Notes under the pieces: model-generated
Told to the model about the DNA's origin: nothing
Seen by the model: the letters and a program-made list of their open reading frames with translations, nothing else
Database searches by the model: none
Assembly (NCBI RefSeq): GCF_000242635.2
Contig: NC_017770.1
Span: forward strand, 5,138,070 to 5,202,069
Length of the DNA: 64,000 bases
Direction: 5' to 3'
Origin: Solitalea canadensis DSM 3403
GTDB taxonomy: Bacteria > Bacteroidota > Bacteroidia > Sphingobacteriales > Sphingobacteriaceae
In this document: positions 16,594 through 24,841 of the stretch, piece by piece
Numbering within the stretch: the first letter of the stretch is position 1
How the letters are laid out: each line of letters starts with the position of its first letter
Made by a program: the position numbers and the translations under genes

Positions 16594-17411
16594 ATGAGAA
16601 AACTAATTTACGTAACTCTTGCAGTGGGATTGGTCATCACAAGCTGCAAAAAAGATGAAATTGCATCTGCTGAAAAAGATGTGACTAAAGAACGATTGGA
16701 AACAATAGCCCGAAAGTACAGAATGGTATTAACTCCAGCATCTACTTCAGATACCACTGTAAAACAACTTACGGAGGAGCAGTTAATTCAACTTTTGGAA
16801 AAACAAAAGAAAGAAATTGAAAATGATAAAGCAGATACGGCGAAAAACAGACTCATTGAAAATATAAAGAAGGAAATGCTTAAGAGTACTGATATTTGTT
16901 TTGTACCGATGACTGAAGCTAGGATTGATAAAAGTAATAAAGGTGTTAAACAAGAGGAAGATTATGTTCCTGGTGGTAAAGAGGTTTCTATTTCTGATGG
17001 TTGGGGCGGGAGCTTTATTGTTCACATAGATTATAATACTGATAGATATGGAATATAATAAATAAGAAAGCAGCGGTTTCATATTTTGGCTTTAGTGCCT
17101 ATACATATTCAATAATAGGAGATCCTATTTTGACAACTAATGGTCAACGTATATATTTTACAATTCGCGTTTCTAAACAAACGGGTGGCAGTATTTATGG
17201 GTATAATCTGTATTACAACTCTGCTATAACTTTATCAGGGTATGTTGATATCTATTCATGGGGTGGTTATGGAACTGTTCAGAACGATTATTTTTATAGT
17301 GATCCTGGTTATCCGGTTTATGAGATTCCAATTTATGATCCTTTTTACGAACAAGTTAAAGCTAGCCCAGGTTTTAATCCAGCACCTGGGGGCTCCTATC
17401 CTACTATTTAA
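16594..17411 (+). pseudogene. Lipoprotein gene broken by a frameshift
   Basis: The first part (16594-17058) begins with a lipoprotein signal peptide whose lipobox is VITSCKK, and runs 154 residues to a stop after NTDRYGI. The second part continues in another frame. From 17046 that frame reads NIINKKAAVSYFGFSAYTYS and goes on without a stop to 17411, ending in PAPGGSYPTI. Its first plausible start codon is a TTG at 17130, well inside the continuous reading. The two halves join naturally within 17046-17058 if one base has been lost (or two gained), giving a protein of about 272 residues: an outer-membrane or periplasmic lipoprotein with a helical N-terminal half and a Tyr/Gly-rich C-terminal half. 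I do not recognise the family. A sequencing error or true decay are both possible. It ends with a TAATG overlap onto the next gene, which argues for recent breakage. Confidence 0.65.
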
Positions 17412-17875
17412 TGAAATATTACATGAAATACTCATATATCATCATCATGCTATGCACAATAGTTATTGCATGTACTAATAAATTTGAAAAAGAGGCAAAA
17501 GTACAGGATACTATAAACGGTAAGGAATATAATGAACTGATGAATAAATATGGTAATCTTCCAGCTCCGGGTTGGGGGGCAAATCCTTTTCAAAAAATCC
17601 CTGATGATTCAGTGATGAAGATACCTTATGGCCTTACAAAACTGCAGTTTATGGAATCGGCAAAAAAAATAAACGAATGGAGGGAATCCGATCCTTATCA
17701 ACAAAAAATAAAGGCGAGTAGAGATTCATTCATTGTTGCAGTAAAAGCAGGTAAAGCAACTCTTTCGTATGACTCAGCCGGATACGCTGTTTTTATTTGT
17801 GGAAACAAAAGATGGATTAAGAAACTTGAACAAGGACAAGAATCAAAAGGTTGGGTAATTGAAGATAAAAAATGA
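17411..17875 (+). CDS. Lipoprotein of unknown function
   Basis: A 154-residue protein. A signal peptide ends in the lipobox VIACTNK, so the mature protein would be lipid-anchored at about Cys 20. The mature part has a proline/glycine-rich segment (GNLPAPGWGANPFQKIP), a charged helix (QFMESAKKINEWRESDPYQ) and short C-terminal strands (AVFICGNKRWIKKLE). The ATG overlaps the stop of the preceding lipoprotein gene (TAATG), so translation is coupled; a second ATG at 17423 would also preserve the signal peptide. No family is recognised. Together with the broken gene it forms a two-gene lipoprotein operon ending at a strong bidirectional terminator. Confidence 0.65.
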   Translation: MKYYMKYSYIIIMLCTIVIACTNKFEKEAKVQDTINGKEYNELMNKYGNLPAPGWGANPFQKIPDDSVMKIPYGLTKLQFMESAKKINEWRESDPYQQKIKASRDSFIVAVKAGKATLSYDSAGYAVFICGNKRWIKKLEQGQESKGWVIEDKK

Positions 17876-17880
17876 CAAAA

Positions 17881-17917
17881 ATAAAAGCAGGGTAGAATTA
17901 ATCTACCCTGCTTTTAT
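17881..17917. terminator. Bidirectional terminator
   Basis: ATAAAAGCAGGGTAGA (17881-17896) and TCTACCCTGCTTTTAT (17902-17917) are perfect 16-base arms with a 5-base loop, sitting between convergent stop codons. A-runs and T-runs at the stem base serve both directions. Confidence 0.95.
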
Positions 17918-18892
17918 CTATAATAAATTCATTTTCTTATCCCGCCAATATTTAAACATTCCCCAAGACACGGCGCCTTCATAGGTTATCGTTTTTGTCG
18001 GAGTGATTCGAACAAAGTATCCGCCTGTCCAGTTGAATGGTGAAATAGCAGGGAAGGATGCTACTCGGTTGCTCGACTCATTTCCTGGGTGATGCGTTAC
18101 AATTAATGTCATTTTGTTATCAACAGGTTGGTCCTTTAGAATTCTAATAATGTTAGGGAAAATATCTCCTGTGAGGTTATAACTCATGTGATTAATGCTT
18201 CCATCAATTAAAATGGTTGGTCCCGCATCTATCAATTGTGCAGTTTTTATTGCACGGCAAAATTCACTACTGATCACTCTGGTAAAGGGATACTGAAGAT
18301 CTTTAAATATCCTGCCTAATTCAGCAGACCTTTCTTCTCCCTGTGTATTTAGTTGTCTGGCAATTTTGGGGTCACAAGACTTCCACCAGTTTGCTGGTCC
18401 TGTAGTCATTGTGAAGTCTTTTCCATTGTCAGCATCTGCATGGCGTAAGATCAACGCATATGTTTCTCCTGCAAAAGGAAGGTTTTGAAGTGTTTTCCAT
18501 CCTAATAGATAAGATGCATACGGATCGGTGGCTAATCGACCATGAAAGGAAGCATAAGGTTCATCATGCTCAGTATCGGTAGCCCCCAGTGCGTATATTG
18601 TGGTCTTATTACCCGGGTCATTGGCCCAGGTTATAGTAATTGGAACCACTTCACCTGAAACAAGTCTTTTCACTAAACCTGCAGAGGTAATTTGAATTTT
18701 TGGATCGGTAGATGAAAATGTTGCTGCTTCCCTGGTTGAGATCTGATAATTGTTTTTATTTACAAATAACAGACCGTCGATATACTCTTGGGACGTAATT
18801 CGTGAGTCTCCGGAATCTGGCTCCGGATTACTTTTTTTACATCCAACCATAACAAGTAGCACCAACAATAGAGATAGAGCGAAATTCTTCAT
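17918..18892 (-). CDS. Histidine-phosphatase-superfamily lipoprotein
   Basis: A 324-residue lipoprotein with the lipobox VMVGCKK near residue 18. Residues about 35-115 resemble a bacterial Ig-like (BIG2) domain (TFSSTDPKIQITSAGLVKRL then a VPITITW strand). The C-terminal part is a histidine phosphatase domain: ALILRHADADNG holds the catalytic RH, SSEFCRAIKTAQL supplies the second arginine, and LIVTHHPGN supplies the late histidine. Family members range from phosphoglycerate mutases to phytases and SixA-type phosphatases; the substrate here is unknown. The usual RHGE is RHAD, as in SixA-like members. It is probably anchored at the periplasmic or outer face. It is monocistronic, convergent with the lipoprotein operon. 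Confidence 0.8.
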   Translation of the reverse strand: MKNFALSLLLVLLVMVGCKKSNPEPDSGDSRITSQEYIDGLLFVNKNNYQISTREAATFSSTDPKIQITSAGLVKRLVSGEVVPITITWANDPGNKTTIYALGATDTEHDEPYASFHGRLATDPYASYLLGWKTLQNLPFAGETYALILRHADADNGKDFTMTTGPANWWKSCDPKIARQLNTQGEERSAELGRIFKDLQYPFTRVISSEFCRAIKTAQLIDAGPTILIDGSINHMSYNLTGDIFPNIIRILKDQPVDNKMTLIVTHHPGNESSNRVASFPAISPFNWTGGYFVRITPTKTITYEGAVSWGMFKYWRDKKMNLL

Positions 18893-19059
18893 AAAGAGAT
18901 AATAGTTATAAAAAATGTATTAATAACAATTAATCATGTTCTTATTAAAATGAGGATTAATTATGGCTTTAGAACCGGCTTGATTAAAGAAGTACTATAA
19001 ATTTAATCATCTTAAGCGTGTTGTGCAACAAATCTGACCATGAAGTTGACGTTTTTTGA

Positions 19060-19791
19060 TTAAACTTTGCCGACTCTCAGTAATGTTGGAAACTTTACTT
19101 CAAAAATGTCAGACCCACACCTATTTATTAATTCATCAATTATTAAACCAACAGGGTTTTCGTTGTTTTTGTCCTTATAGTGCTGAACTGCCGACCAAGT
19201 GTTAAGGTAGCCAATTAGTTGATCCACGTTCCATTTATAAGAAACGGAAAGTTTGGGCGCAGGTATTTCGTTAAAAGGGAATGGAATGGTTTGGTAATTA
19301 TCGTCGATATATTTCCGTTCTTTGTCCCAATATTTCCCTACAATATCGGTATAGAAATAATTAATTAATTCATCCAACTTCGGGTTAATTTCAAGAAGTC
19401 CATAACCAATCACAGCGATTATACCATTGGGTTTTAAAGTCCTTCGAACTTCTTTGTAAAATTCATTAAAATCAAACCAATGAATAGCCTGTGCAACGGT
19501 TATAAGATCAAATGACTGAGCCGTAAATGAAGTGTGTTCTGCGGGTGCGATTGAATAAAAAATATTAGTTTTCTGAACCGCATTGTTAAGTTGGCTTATA
19601 CTAATATCGGTAGCATATACTTTTTCAAAATAACCGGCTAGCTCAGCTGCTACTTGTCCGTTTCCCGTGCCGCAATCCCATGCAGTATTTACATCCGGTA
19701 CCAGAGGTAACAGAAAATCATATAATTCTGGTGGATAAGTTGGCCGGAACTGTGCATATAGATCGGATTGCTTAGAGAAGTTGTCTTTCAT
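19060..19791 (-). CDS. Class I SAM-dependent methyltransferase
   Basis: A 243-residue cytosolic protein. The SAM-binding motif I is AWDCGTGNGQVAAELAGYF near residue 40. Motif II has the acidic residue in VYATDIS, and the post-II block is SFDLITVAQAIHWFDFNEFY. The N-terminus (FSKQSDLYAQFRPTYPPELY) is typical of the Tmt1/trans-aconitate-methyltransferase-like subgroup that methylates small carboxylates or similar metabolites. The substrate cannot be deduced. It is monocistronic, 46 bases downstream of the response regulator in the same direction, so read-through from the two-component operon is possible. Confidence 0.85.
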   Translation of the reverse strand: MKDNFSKQSDLYAQFRPTYPPELYDFLLPLVPDVNTAWDCGTGNGQVAAELAGYFEKVYATDISISQLNNAVQKTNIFYSIAPAEHTSFTAQSFDLITVAQAIHWFDFNEFYKEVRRTLKPNGIIAVIGYGLLEINPKLDELINYFYTDIVGKYWDKERKYIDDNYQTIPFPFNEIPAPKLSVSYKWNVDQLIGYLNTWSAVQHYKDKNNENPVGLIIDELINRCGSDIFEVKFPTLLRVGKV

Positions 19792-19837
19792 ACTTAAAGA
19801 TAACGCTCTTAATTATCTTTAATGTTATCAAATCATT

Positions 19838-20473
19838 TTATATTAATTGATTGCTTTGGGCAAATTTAAGCAAGGCCGTTACATTGTTTATATCAAGCTT
19901 TCTGAAGATATTCCTGCGATGCGTTGTGATGGTAAATTCACTTAAAAAAAGATGATTGGCAATTTGTTTGGTGCTTAATCCTTGGCATATGAGCTGTATA
20001 ATGCCGACTTCTCTTTTGGTAAGCTGATATTTTTTTAGAAAATCATCGAAAAAGACGGAGCTTTCATTAACTGTTTCGGGTTTATTCCTTTCCTGAAAAT
20101 ACTCCTCACCAGAAAGCACTTTTTCAATAGCTAATGATAATTCTGAAGAACTTGAATTTTTAGAAAGGAACCCATTCCCTCCTAGTTTTTTGATTTCTGA
20201 AACAAGTTCGGGCTGATGATAATTAGTTAATACCAACACTTTAGTGCTGGGGAAATCTTTTTTGATGGTTTGCAAGCATTGAATTCCATCATAACCTGGC
20301 ATATTTAGGTCGAGTAAAACTAGGTGTGGAGCATGAGCTTTAATACCTGAAATTACCTCAAAGCCATTTTTAGCGGTGGCGATTACTTTGATATGTTTAT
20401 GATCTTTTAAAATAGAACTAATTCCTTCTAACAGAAGCTCGTGATCGTCGGCTAACAGAACTTTATATTGCAT
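19838..20473 (-). CDS. LuxR/NarL-type response regulator
   Basis: A 211-residue cytoplasmic two-component regulator. The receiver domain spans residues 1-120, with the acidic pair D9-D10, phospho-acceptor D55 (LVLLDLNMPG), the switch threonine in VLVLTNYHQ and the lysine in GFLSKNSS. The C-terminal LuxR-type helix-turn-helix is at about 150-205 (LTKREVGIIQLICQGLSTKQ then IANHLFLSEFTITTHRRNI). I choose ATG 20473, which matches the family beginning MQYKVLLADDHE; a TTG start 21 bases upstream is less likely. The ATG overlaps the end of the histidine kinase gene by 11 bases, so the pair is translationally coupled. Confidence 0.93.
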   Translation of the reverse strand: MQYKVLLADDHELLLEGISSILKDHKHIKVIATAKNGFEVISGIKAHAPHLVLLDLNMPGYDGIQCLQTIKKDFPSTKVLVLTNYHQPELVSEIKKLGGNGFLSKNSSSSELSLAIEKVLSGEEYFQERNKPETVNESSVFFDDFLKKYQLTKREVGIIQLICQGLSTKQIANHLFLSEFTITTHRRNIFRKLDINNVTALLKFAQSNQLI

Positions 20474-22340
20474 AAGCTTTTTTAGGAATGTCAATGGTAA
20501 TAATAGAACCGCAAGGTTCGTTTTTTTCTAATTCAATATATCCTTCAAAATAATTCACTTTTGACACAATAGCCGAAAGACCGTGAGTGTTTCTGGTTTG
20601 AGCAACTTCCGGATCAAAGCCAATTCCATCATCTTCTGCTATTAAAGAAAAACTATCTTCATGTTCAATTAACTGAATTAATGCATTTTTTGCTTGAGAA
20701 TGCTTACTAATATTATTTAGTAGCTCGTAAACAATACTGTAAATATTAGTATAATAGTTGGTTAGGTTGTTGTCGAACGAATTGAATCCAATAACAACTA
20801 ACTGAAAATTGATCTTGCCCGAAGCATTAAAAATAGAAACTACCTTTTCAATAGAAGTTTTAAATCCAACTTTCGATAGCATAACAGGACTTAATGCATG
20901 GCTAAGATTTCGAACCGTGTCGGAAACTAAACTAACCGCTTCTTCTGTTTTTTCAAGTTTTTCATTAACCTCTACGGAATGAAAATTATTCTTATCCCTA
21001 AGTGATGACAAATTTAGTTTTGCAGCAGATAACAGAGAACCAGCAATATCATGCAATTGATTAGCAATTTGATTACGTTCAGTTTCCTGCACGTTCATTA
21101 TTATGCGTGTATTTTCAGCTTGCTTTCGGTTCATTTCGGTCAATAACTCCTCTTTGTCTATCCTAAATCGGTTAAAGCGGTAAGCCAATCCTGCCATTAG
21201 AATAACTAATTCAAGTATGTATCCAACCGCCAGTCCAAAACGCCCGATGAATGTTCCGTTTGCGTTATCATCTCCATAATAAAAAGATATAAACAGCATT
21301 AGCATTATCAGTAAAGAGGCGATAGCCACCAGGTAAAACAGGGCCAGCTTATTTCCTTTGATAGATTGACTTATTGATAAGTAAAGAATTAGGGATACAT
21401 AAATAGCCAGAATAACCGTTAGCGAGTGTAGCATAACCATCCATGAGGTTGTTTGCATGATTTGTAATGGTACACAAATAATTAAAAACGAAAGTACATA
21501 CGATATGTTTCTCACCCAATGGAGCGTAGTACGCACAAATTTTTGATTTATGCCACCCAAATAGTGTTGAACAAAAGAAATAGAAAAGGCAATTGGTAAT
21601 AGTGTGAATATGGGGCGTGCTTTACTAGCGAAATTTGGAGCATTTGGCCATAGGAATTCAAAACCATGTCCTGAATTGGCCAATACCCAAATCCATCCGC
21701 TACATGCATATAAGGCATAAAGAATATATAAACTGCTCTTTGATAAGATGGAGAGGTAGCAAGCAAATAGAGCAAGCAAGATAATCATGCCTGAAAATAA
21801 CGCAATCACCGCGGTATCATACTTCTCATTTTCCAACACTTCAATGGTTGTTGCTGTGTTAAAAGAAAGTTGTAATGATTCATTGTGTTTATCAATTCGA
21901 ATAAGATACAACCCTTCTTTTTTCAGTGGAAAGTTAAAGCCTGTTGTTGCTATTGGACGCTGGTTAAAGTTATAATAATCTCCAGTTACAAATTGTAACT
22001 CGGGTTTATTGTCTGATATGTAATAGAAATCGATTTTGTTAATGTGGCTATTTCCTATTTGCATCAATTGCGGTTGATCGGTTGCAGAATAATTAAAAGC
22101 CAGCCAATAAACCGATTTAGTAAAACCAATATTAAGCTCATGATCAGTTGTTAAGTTAAACTTTTGAGATTTGTATAAGCTTAACGCTTGTTCAGCTGTT
22201 GTTTGTAAAGTGTTGTCCTCATAAAAGGAAAATGAATTGTTGGGAAATTCAGGCTTACTATATGCACCTAATGCACTAATAAGAAAAGACACAAGAAGAA
22301 AAAAAGCTCCCTTGTGAGGAGTTAAAAACCGCAACGACAT
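20463..22340 (-). CDS. 7TM-DISM sensor histidine kinase
   Basis: A 625-residue membrane sensor kinase. After a signal peptide (to about residue 30) comes a periplasmic 7TMR-DISM extracellular-type domain (about 35-165, NNSFSFYEDNTLQTTAEQAL; the VYWLAFNYS strand). Seven membrane spans follow (about 175-385), then a HisKA_3-type dimerisation helix with the phospho-histidine H430 (ERNQIANQLHDIAGSLL). The C-terminal HATPase has YELLNNISKHS (N box), EDDGIGFDP (G1) and THGLSAI (G2). The DISM module is thought to bind carbohydrate-like or other extracellular ligands. The start at ATG 22340 is preferred over an in-frame TTG at 22361. Its cognate regulator overlaps its 3' end. Targets are unknown; the YceI gene starts divergently 168 bases away. 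Confidence 0.92.
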   Translation of the reverse strand: MSLRFLTPHKGAFFLLVSFLISALGAYSKPEFPNNSFSFYEDNTLQTTAEQALSLYKSQKFNLTTDHELNIGFTKSVYWLAFNYSATDQPQLMQIGNSHINKIDFYYISDNKPELQFVTGDYYNFNQRPIATTGFNFPLKKEGLYLIRIDKHNESLQLSFNTATTIEVLENEKYDTAVIALFSGMIILLALFACYLSILSKSSLYILYALYACSGWIWVLANSGHGFEFLWPNAPNFASKARPIFTLLPIAFSISFVQHYLGGINQKFVRTTLHWVRNISYVLSFLIICVPLQIMQTTSWMVMLHSLTVILAIYVSLILYLSISQSIKGNKLALFYLVAIASLLIMLMLFISFYYGDDNANGTFIGRFGLAVGYILELVILMAGLAYRFNRFRIDKEELLTEMNRKQAENTRIIMNVQETERNQIANQLHDIAGSLLSAAKLNLSSLRDKNNFHSVEVNEKLEKTEEAVSLVSDTVRNLSHALSPVMLSKVGFKTSIEKVVSIFNASGKINFQLVVIGFNSFDNNLTNYYTNIYSIVYELLNNISKHSQAKNALIQLIEHEDSFSLIAEDDGIGFDPEVAQTRNTHGLSAIVSKVNYFEGYIELEKNEPCGSIITIDIPKKAYAI

Positions 22341-22508
22341 GTAAAAATGATTAAACGACAACAGAGTAGCGGTTTTAGTATATGGGCGAAAAATAATAAA
22401 TCTGTTGAATAATCAATCAGTTAAACAGAAATTTTAGATTTGGATACATTTTTACTAATTCTTTGCGTTTCTTAACTTGCACACGTTCTATAAACTCAAT
22501 AACAAAAC

Positions 22509-23120
22509 ATGAAAAAGATATTCTCTTTAACGCTCGCATTAATCTCTTTTCTTTGCTTTTCATTTATTCCTGCAAAAAAGGATGAGATTTCTTACAAGGT
22601 AGATCCTTCTCAAACTAATATAGTTTGGTTCGGTAAGAAAGTAACAGGCATCCACTCTGGCTCCCTAAAATTGAAAGAAGGTTATGTTACATTTAAAAAT
22701 GAAAAATTAGCAGGAGGTACTTTTGAATTTGATATGACCTCTATTACTGTTAGTGATTTAAAAGATCCTAACTATAATTCTAAACTGGTTAATCACCTTA
22801 AATCGGATGATTTCTTCTCCGTAGAAAAATTCCCAACAGCAAAGTTTGAAATTACTAAAGCTAAGCACTTAGGTAAAAATCAATACGCAGTTACTGGTAA
22901 ATTAACGATTAAAGGAATTACTAAAGAAGTGATGTTCCCGGCTTTTGTTTCCCTTTCAGATAATGGTGGGGCCGTTGCTATTATTACCAATAAATTTAAA
23001 GTAGATAGAACTCAATTTGAAATTAAATATGGCTCAGCAAGCTTTTTTGATAGCTTAGGAGATAAAGCTATTGATAATGACTTTGAGCTGGAAGTAACCC
23101 AAATGGTTGCTCGTAGATAG
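22509..23120 (+). CDS. YceI-family periplasmic protein (copy 1)
   Basis: A 203-residue protein with a Sec signal peptide (about residues 1-22). The mature part is a lipocalin-like YceI beta-barrel: YKVDPSQTNIVWFGKKVTG at the start, FEFDMTSITVSDL, HLKSDDFFSVEKFPTAKFEI in the middle and GSASFFDSLGDKAIDNDFEL at the end. YceI proteins bind isoprenoids or fatty amides in a hydrophobic tunnel; some are base- or stress-induced. It is paralogous to the gene at 23365-23964, 245 bases downstream, evidently a tandem duplication. It has its own terminator. Its upstream region does not share the palindromes of copy 2, so the copies appear differently regulated. Confidence 0.92.
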   Translation: MKKIFSLTLALISFLCFSFIPAKKDEISYKVDPSQTNIVWFGKKVTGIHSGSLKLKEGYVTFKNEKLAGGTFEFDMTSITVSDLKDPNYNSKLVNHLKSDDFFSVEKFPTAKFEITKAKHLGKNQYAVTGKLTIKGITKEVMFPAFVSLSDNGGAVAIITNKFKVDRTQFEIKYGSASFFDSLGDKAIDNDFELEVTQMVARR

Positions 23121-23133
23121 TTTTTCAATCATT

Positions 23134-23173
23134 CAAAAAAGAAAAGCAGCAGAAAGGCTGCTTTTCTTTTTTG
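23134..23173 (+). terminator. Terminator of YceI copy 1
   Basis: CAAAAAAGAAAAGCAGC (23134-23150) and its exact complement at 23157-23173 form a 17-base-pair stem with a 6-base loop and an internal T-rich 3' arm. Confidence 0.93.
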
Positions 23174-23297
23174 TATACGCACCTTTCGTTTTGTTGAAAC
23201 AATTTTAGATTTGTGCTGTATTTATATCTAATCTAAAAGCTCCTTATTTTTTTCAATTTTAACATTTTTTAAAAATGTAACAAAAACGATACAATAA

Positions 23298-23326
23298 ATA
23301 TGTTGCAACATATAATGTTTCAACAT
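23298..23326. promoter_or_regulatory. Double palindromic operator upstream of YceI copy 2
   Basis: ATATGTTGCAACATAT (23298-23313) is a perfect 16-base palindrome. ATGTTTCAACAT (23315-23326) is a second copy of its 12-base core with one change. Their centres are about 16 bases apart, and together they cover the promoter from the TTG to the start of the -7 box. This is the layout of a MarR- or similar winged-helix-repressed promoter. No candidate repressor gene is adjacent. Confidence 0.7.
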
Positions 23327-23333
23327 ATATTTG
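23303..23333 (+). promoter_or_regulatory. Promoter of YceI copy 2
   Basis: TTG (23303-23305) and TATATTTG (23326-23333) are 20 bases apart, an exact Bacteroidota-type promoter. It is overlaid by the palindromes at 23298-23326. The ATG follows at 23365. Confidence 0.65.
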
Positions 23334-23364
23334 CATCATCAAAACGAAAAATATATAACCAAAT

Positions 23365-23964
23365 ATGAAAAAGTTAACTACAGTTTTAACATTGGTTGCA
23401 GCAACCGTGTTCTTTGCATTTAAAGGTCCTGAGACTAAAGCAGGTGAATCATTCAAAGTAGATGCTGCTAAAAGTACTATCGCATGGAATGGTAAAAAAG
23501 TTTCAGGTGAGCATAGCGGTGCTATCAAATTTGCTAATGGTACTATTAGCTTTAATGGTAAATCAGTAACAGGAGGTTCATTAGTTGTTGACATGAACTC
23601 TATCTCTTGTTCTGATATCACTAATGCAGATTACAACGCTAAATTAGTAGGTCACTTAAAAGCTGATGATTTTTTTGGTACTGAGAAATTTCCAACTGCT
23701 AAATTAGATATCACAGGTTCAAAAGCTTTAGGAAATGATAAATATGAAGTTAGTGCTAACCTTACAATCAAAGGTATCACTAAGCCAATCACTTTCCCTG
23801 CAACTGTTAAAAAAGTTAAAAATGCAGTAGTTGGTGCAGCTGACGTAACTATCGATCGTACTCAATTTGATATTCGTTATGGTTCAGCAAGTTTCTTCAA
23901 TGTGGGAGATAAAGCGATCAACGATACATTCACATTAAAAATCTCTTTAGTAGCAGCTAAATAA
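23365..23964 (+). CDS. YceI-family periplasmic protein (copy 2)
   Basis: A 199-residue lipocalin-like YceI protein with a signal peptide (MKKLTTVLTLVAATVFFAF). The mature chain carries FKVDAAKSTIAWNGKKVSG, HLKADDFFGTEKFPTAKLDI, LTIKGITKPITFPATV and RYGSASFFNVGDKAINDTF, all YceI core motifs and clearly parallel to copy 1. Codon choice (many GCT, GTT, GGT, AAA) looks biased towards efficient expression. It is controlled by a promoter covered with two palindromes, so strong induction by an effector is likely. It ends at a short, tight terminator. Polyisoprenoid or fatty-acid-like ligand binding is known for the family; the ligand here is unknown. Confidence 0.93.
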   Translation: MKKLTTVLTLVAATVFFAFKGPETKAGESFKVDAAKSTIAWNGKKVSGEHSGAIKFANGTISFNGKSVTGGSLVVDMNSISCSDITNADYNAKLVGHLKADDFFGTEKFPTAKLDITGSKALGNDKYEVSANLTIKGITKPITFPATVKKVKNAVVGAADVTIDRTQFDIRYGSASFFNVGDKAINDTFTLKISLVAAK

Positions 23965-23987
23965 TCCAGCTAAAATAGTAAGATATT

Positions 23988-24015
23988 AAAAGCGATCCAT
24001 CGGATCGCTTTTTTT
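23988..24015 (+). terminator. Terminator of YceI copy 2
   Basis: AAAAGCGATCC (23988-23998) pairs perfectly with GGATCGCTTTT (24002-24012) around a 3-base loop, followed by more T. Confidence 0.93.
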
Positions 24016-24087
24016 ATGCCCGTAGTTTTCTAATTATCTGTAAATCATAAATTTATTTGTAAATTCAGATAGTTAACGATTTATTTT

Positions 24088-24747
24088 ATGAAAAAACTAG
24101 TGCTGGCTTTTCTGATGCTATTGGGTTTTCAGCTAAGCGTTGCTCAATCTTTTACCGGTAGTTTTAAAATGCAGATATCGGGAGATAATATGAAGCAGCC
24201 TGTCGAAATGATGTGTTATTATAAAGATAAGAAGATGGCTACGGTAATGTCTCCGGAACAAATGAAGGGAGGTAAAGTTCGTACAATCTTTGATTACGAT
24301 GCACAAGAAACGACGATGTTAATGGATATGAATGGCAATAAGATGGGTTTCAAGTCAAAAATTAAAGATTTGCAGGCTAAAATGGCTGAAGCCGAAAAAC
24401 CCAAAATAACCGAAACTAATGAAACTAGAACCATTGATGGTCATATTTGTAAAAAGTTGATTTCGGAAACAGAGCACTCAATTATAGATATGTGGATAGC
24501 GCAGGATATGGATTTTAATCTTCAATCGGTATTTGCCAATATGAAAGGAGCTAAAGGTGGAGGGATGGGTGATATGGCTCGCTATGCTAAATATATGAAG
24601 GGACCGTCTCTTGAAACAACTGTAACTGATAAACAGAAAGGCACAAAGACTACAATAATGATAAAGGATATTCAAAAAGGTAATATCCCGGAAGAAATGT
24701 TCAGTACAGAGGGTTATACGATAATGGATAAACCGGCAATGGAATGA
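24088..24747 (+). CDS. DUF4412-type secreted protein
   Basis: A 219-residue protein with a signal peptide ending in LSVAQS. The mature part matches the DUF4412 pattern common in Bacteroidota: FTGSFKMQISG, a string of short strands (MMCYYKDKKMATVM, TIFDYDAQETTMLMDMNG), DGHICKKLI, MWIAQDMDFN, and a closing IPEEMFSTEGYTIMD. The pattern resembles outer-membrane lipoprotein-sorting barrels (LolA/LolB-like), but no biochemical function is established. It is methionine-rich (EMM, GGGMGDMARY). It is monocistronic and ends at the palindromic repeat block shared with the convergent MBL gene. Confidence 0.75.
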   Translation: MKKLVLAFLMLLGFQLSVAQSFTGSFKMQISGDNMKQPVEMMCYYKDKKMATVMSPEQMKGGKVRTIFDYDAQETTMLMDMNGNKMGFKSKIKDLQAKMAEAEKPKITETNETRTIDGHICKKLISETEHSIIDMWIAQDMDFNLQSVFANMKGAKGGGMGDMARYAKYMKGPSLETTVTDKQKGTKTTIMIKDIQKGNIPEEMFSTEGYTIMDKPAME

Positions 24748-24750
24748 GTT

Positions 24751-24832
24751 CATAGTCCATAGTCGATGGTCCATAGCCCATAGCCATTTAAATAATGGTA
24801 AATAATCTATGGTCTATTGTCCATGGACTATG
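24751..24832. repeat. Imperfect long hairpin of CATAGTCC/GGACTATG words
   Basis: The left arm 24751-24776 (repeated CATAGTCC/GTCCATAG words) and right arm 24807-24832 are complementary at about 20 of 26 positions, with a smaller inverted region between them. It fills the gap between two convergent genes and may act as a transcript end for both. Its word content (short units such as CCATAGTC) is similar in style to the repeats at 7337-7376. Confidence 0.65.
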
Positions 24833-24841
24833 GTCTAAAAA

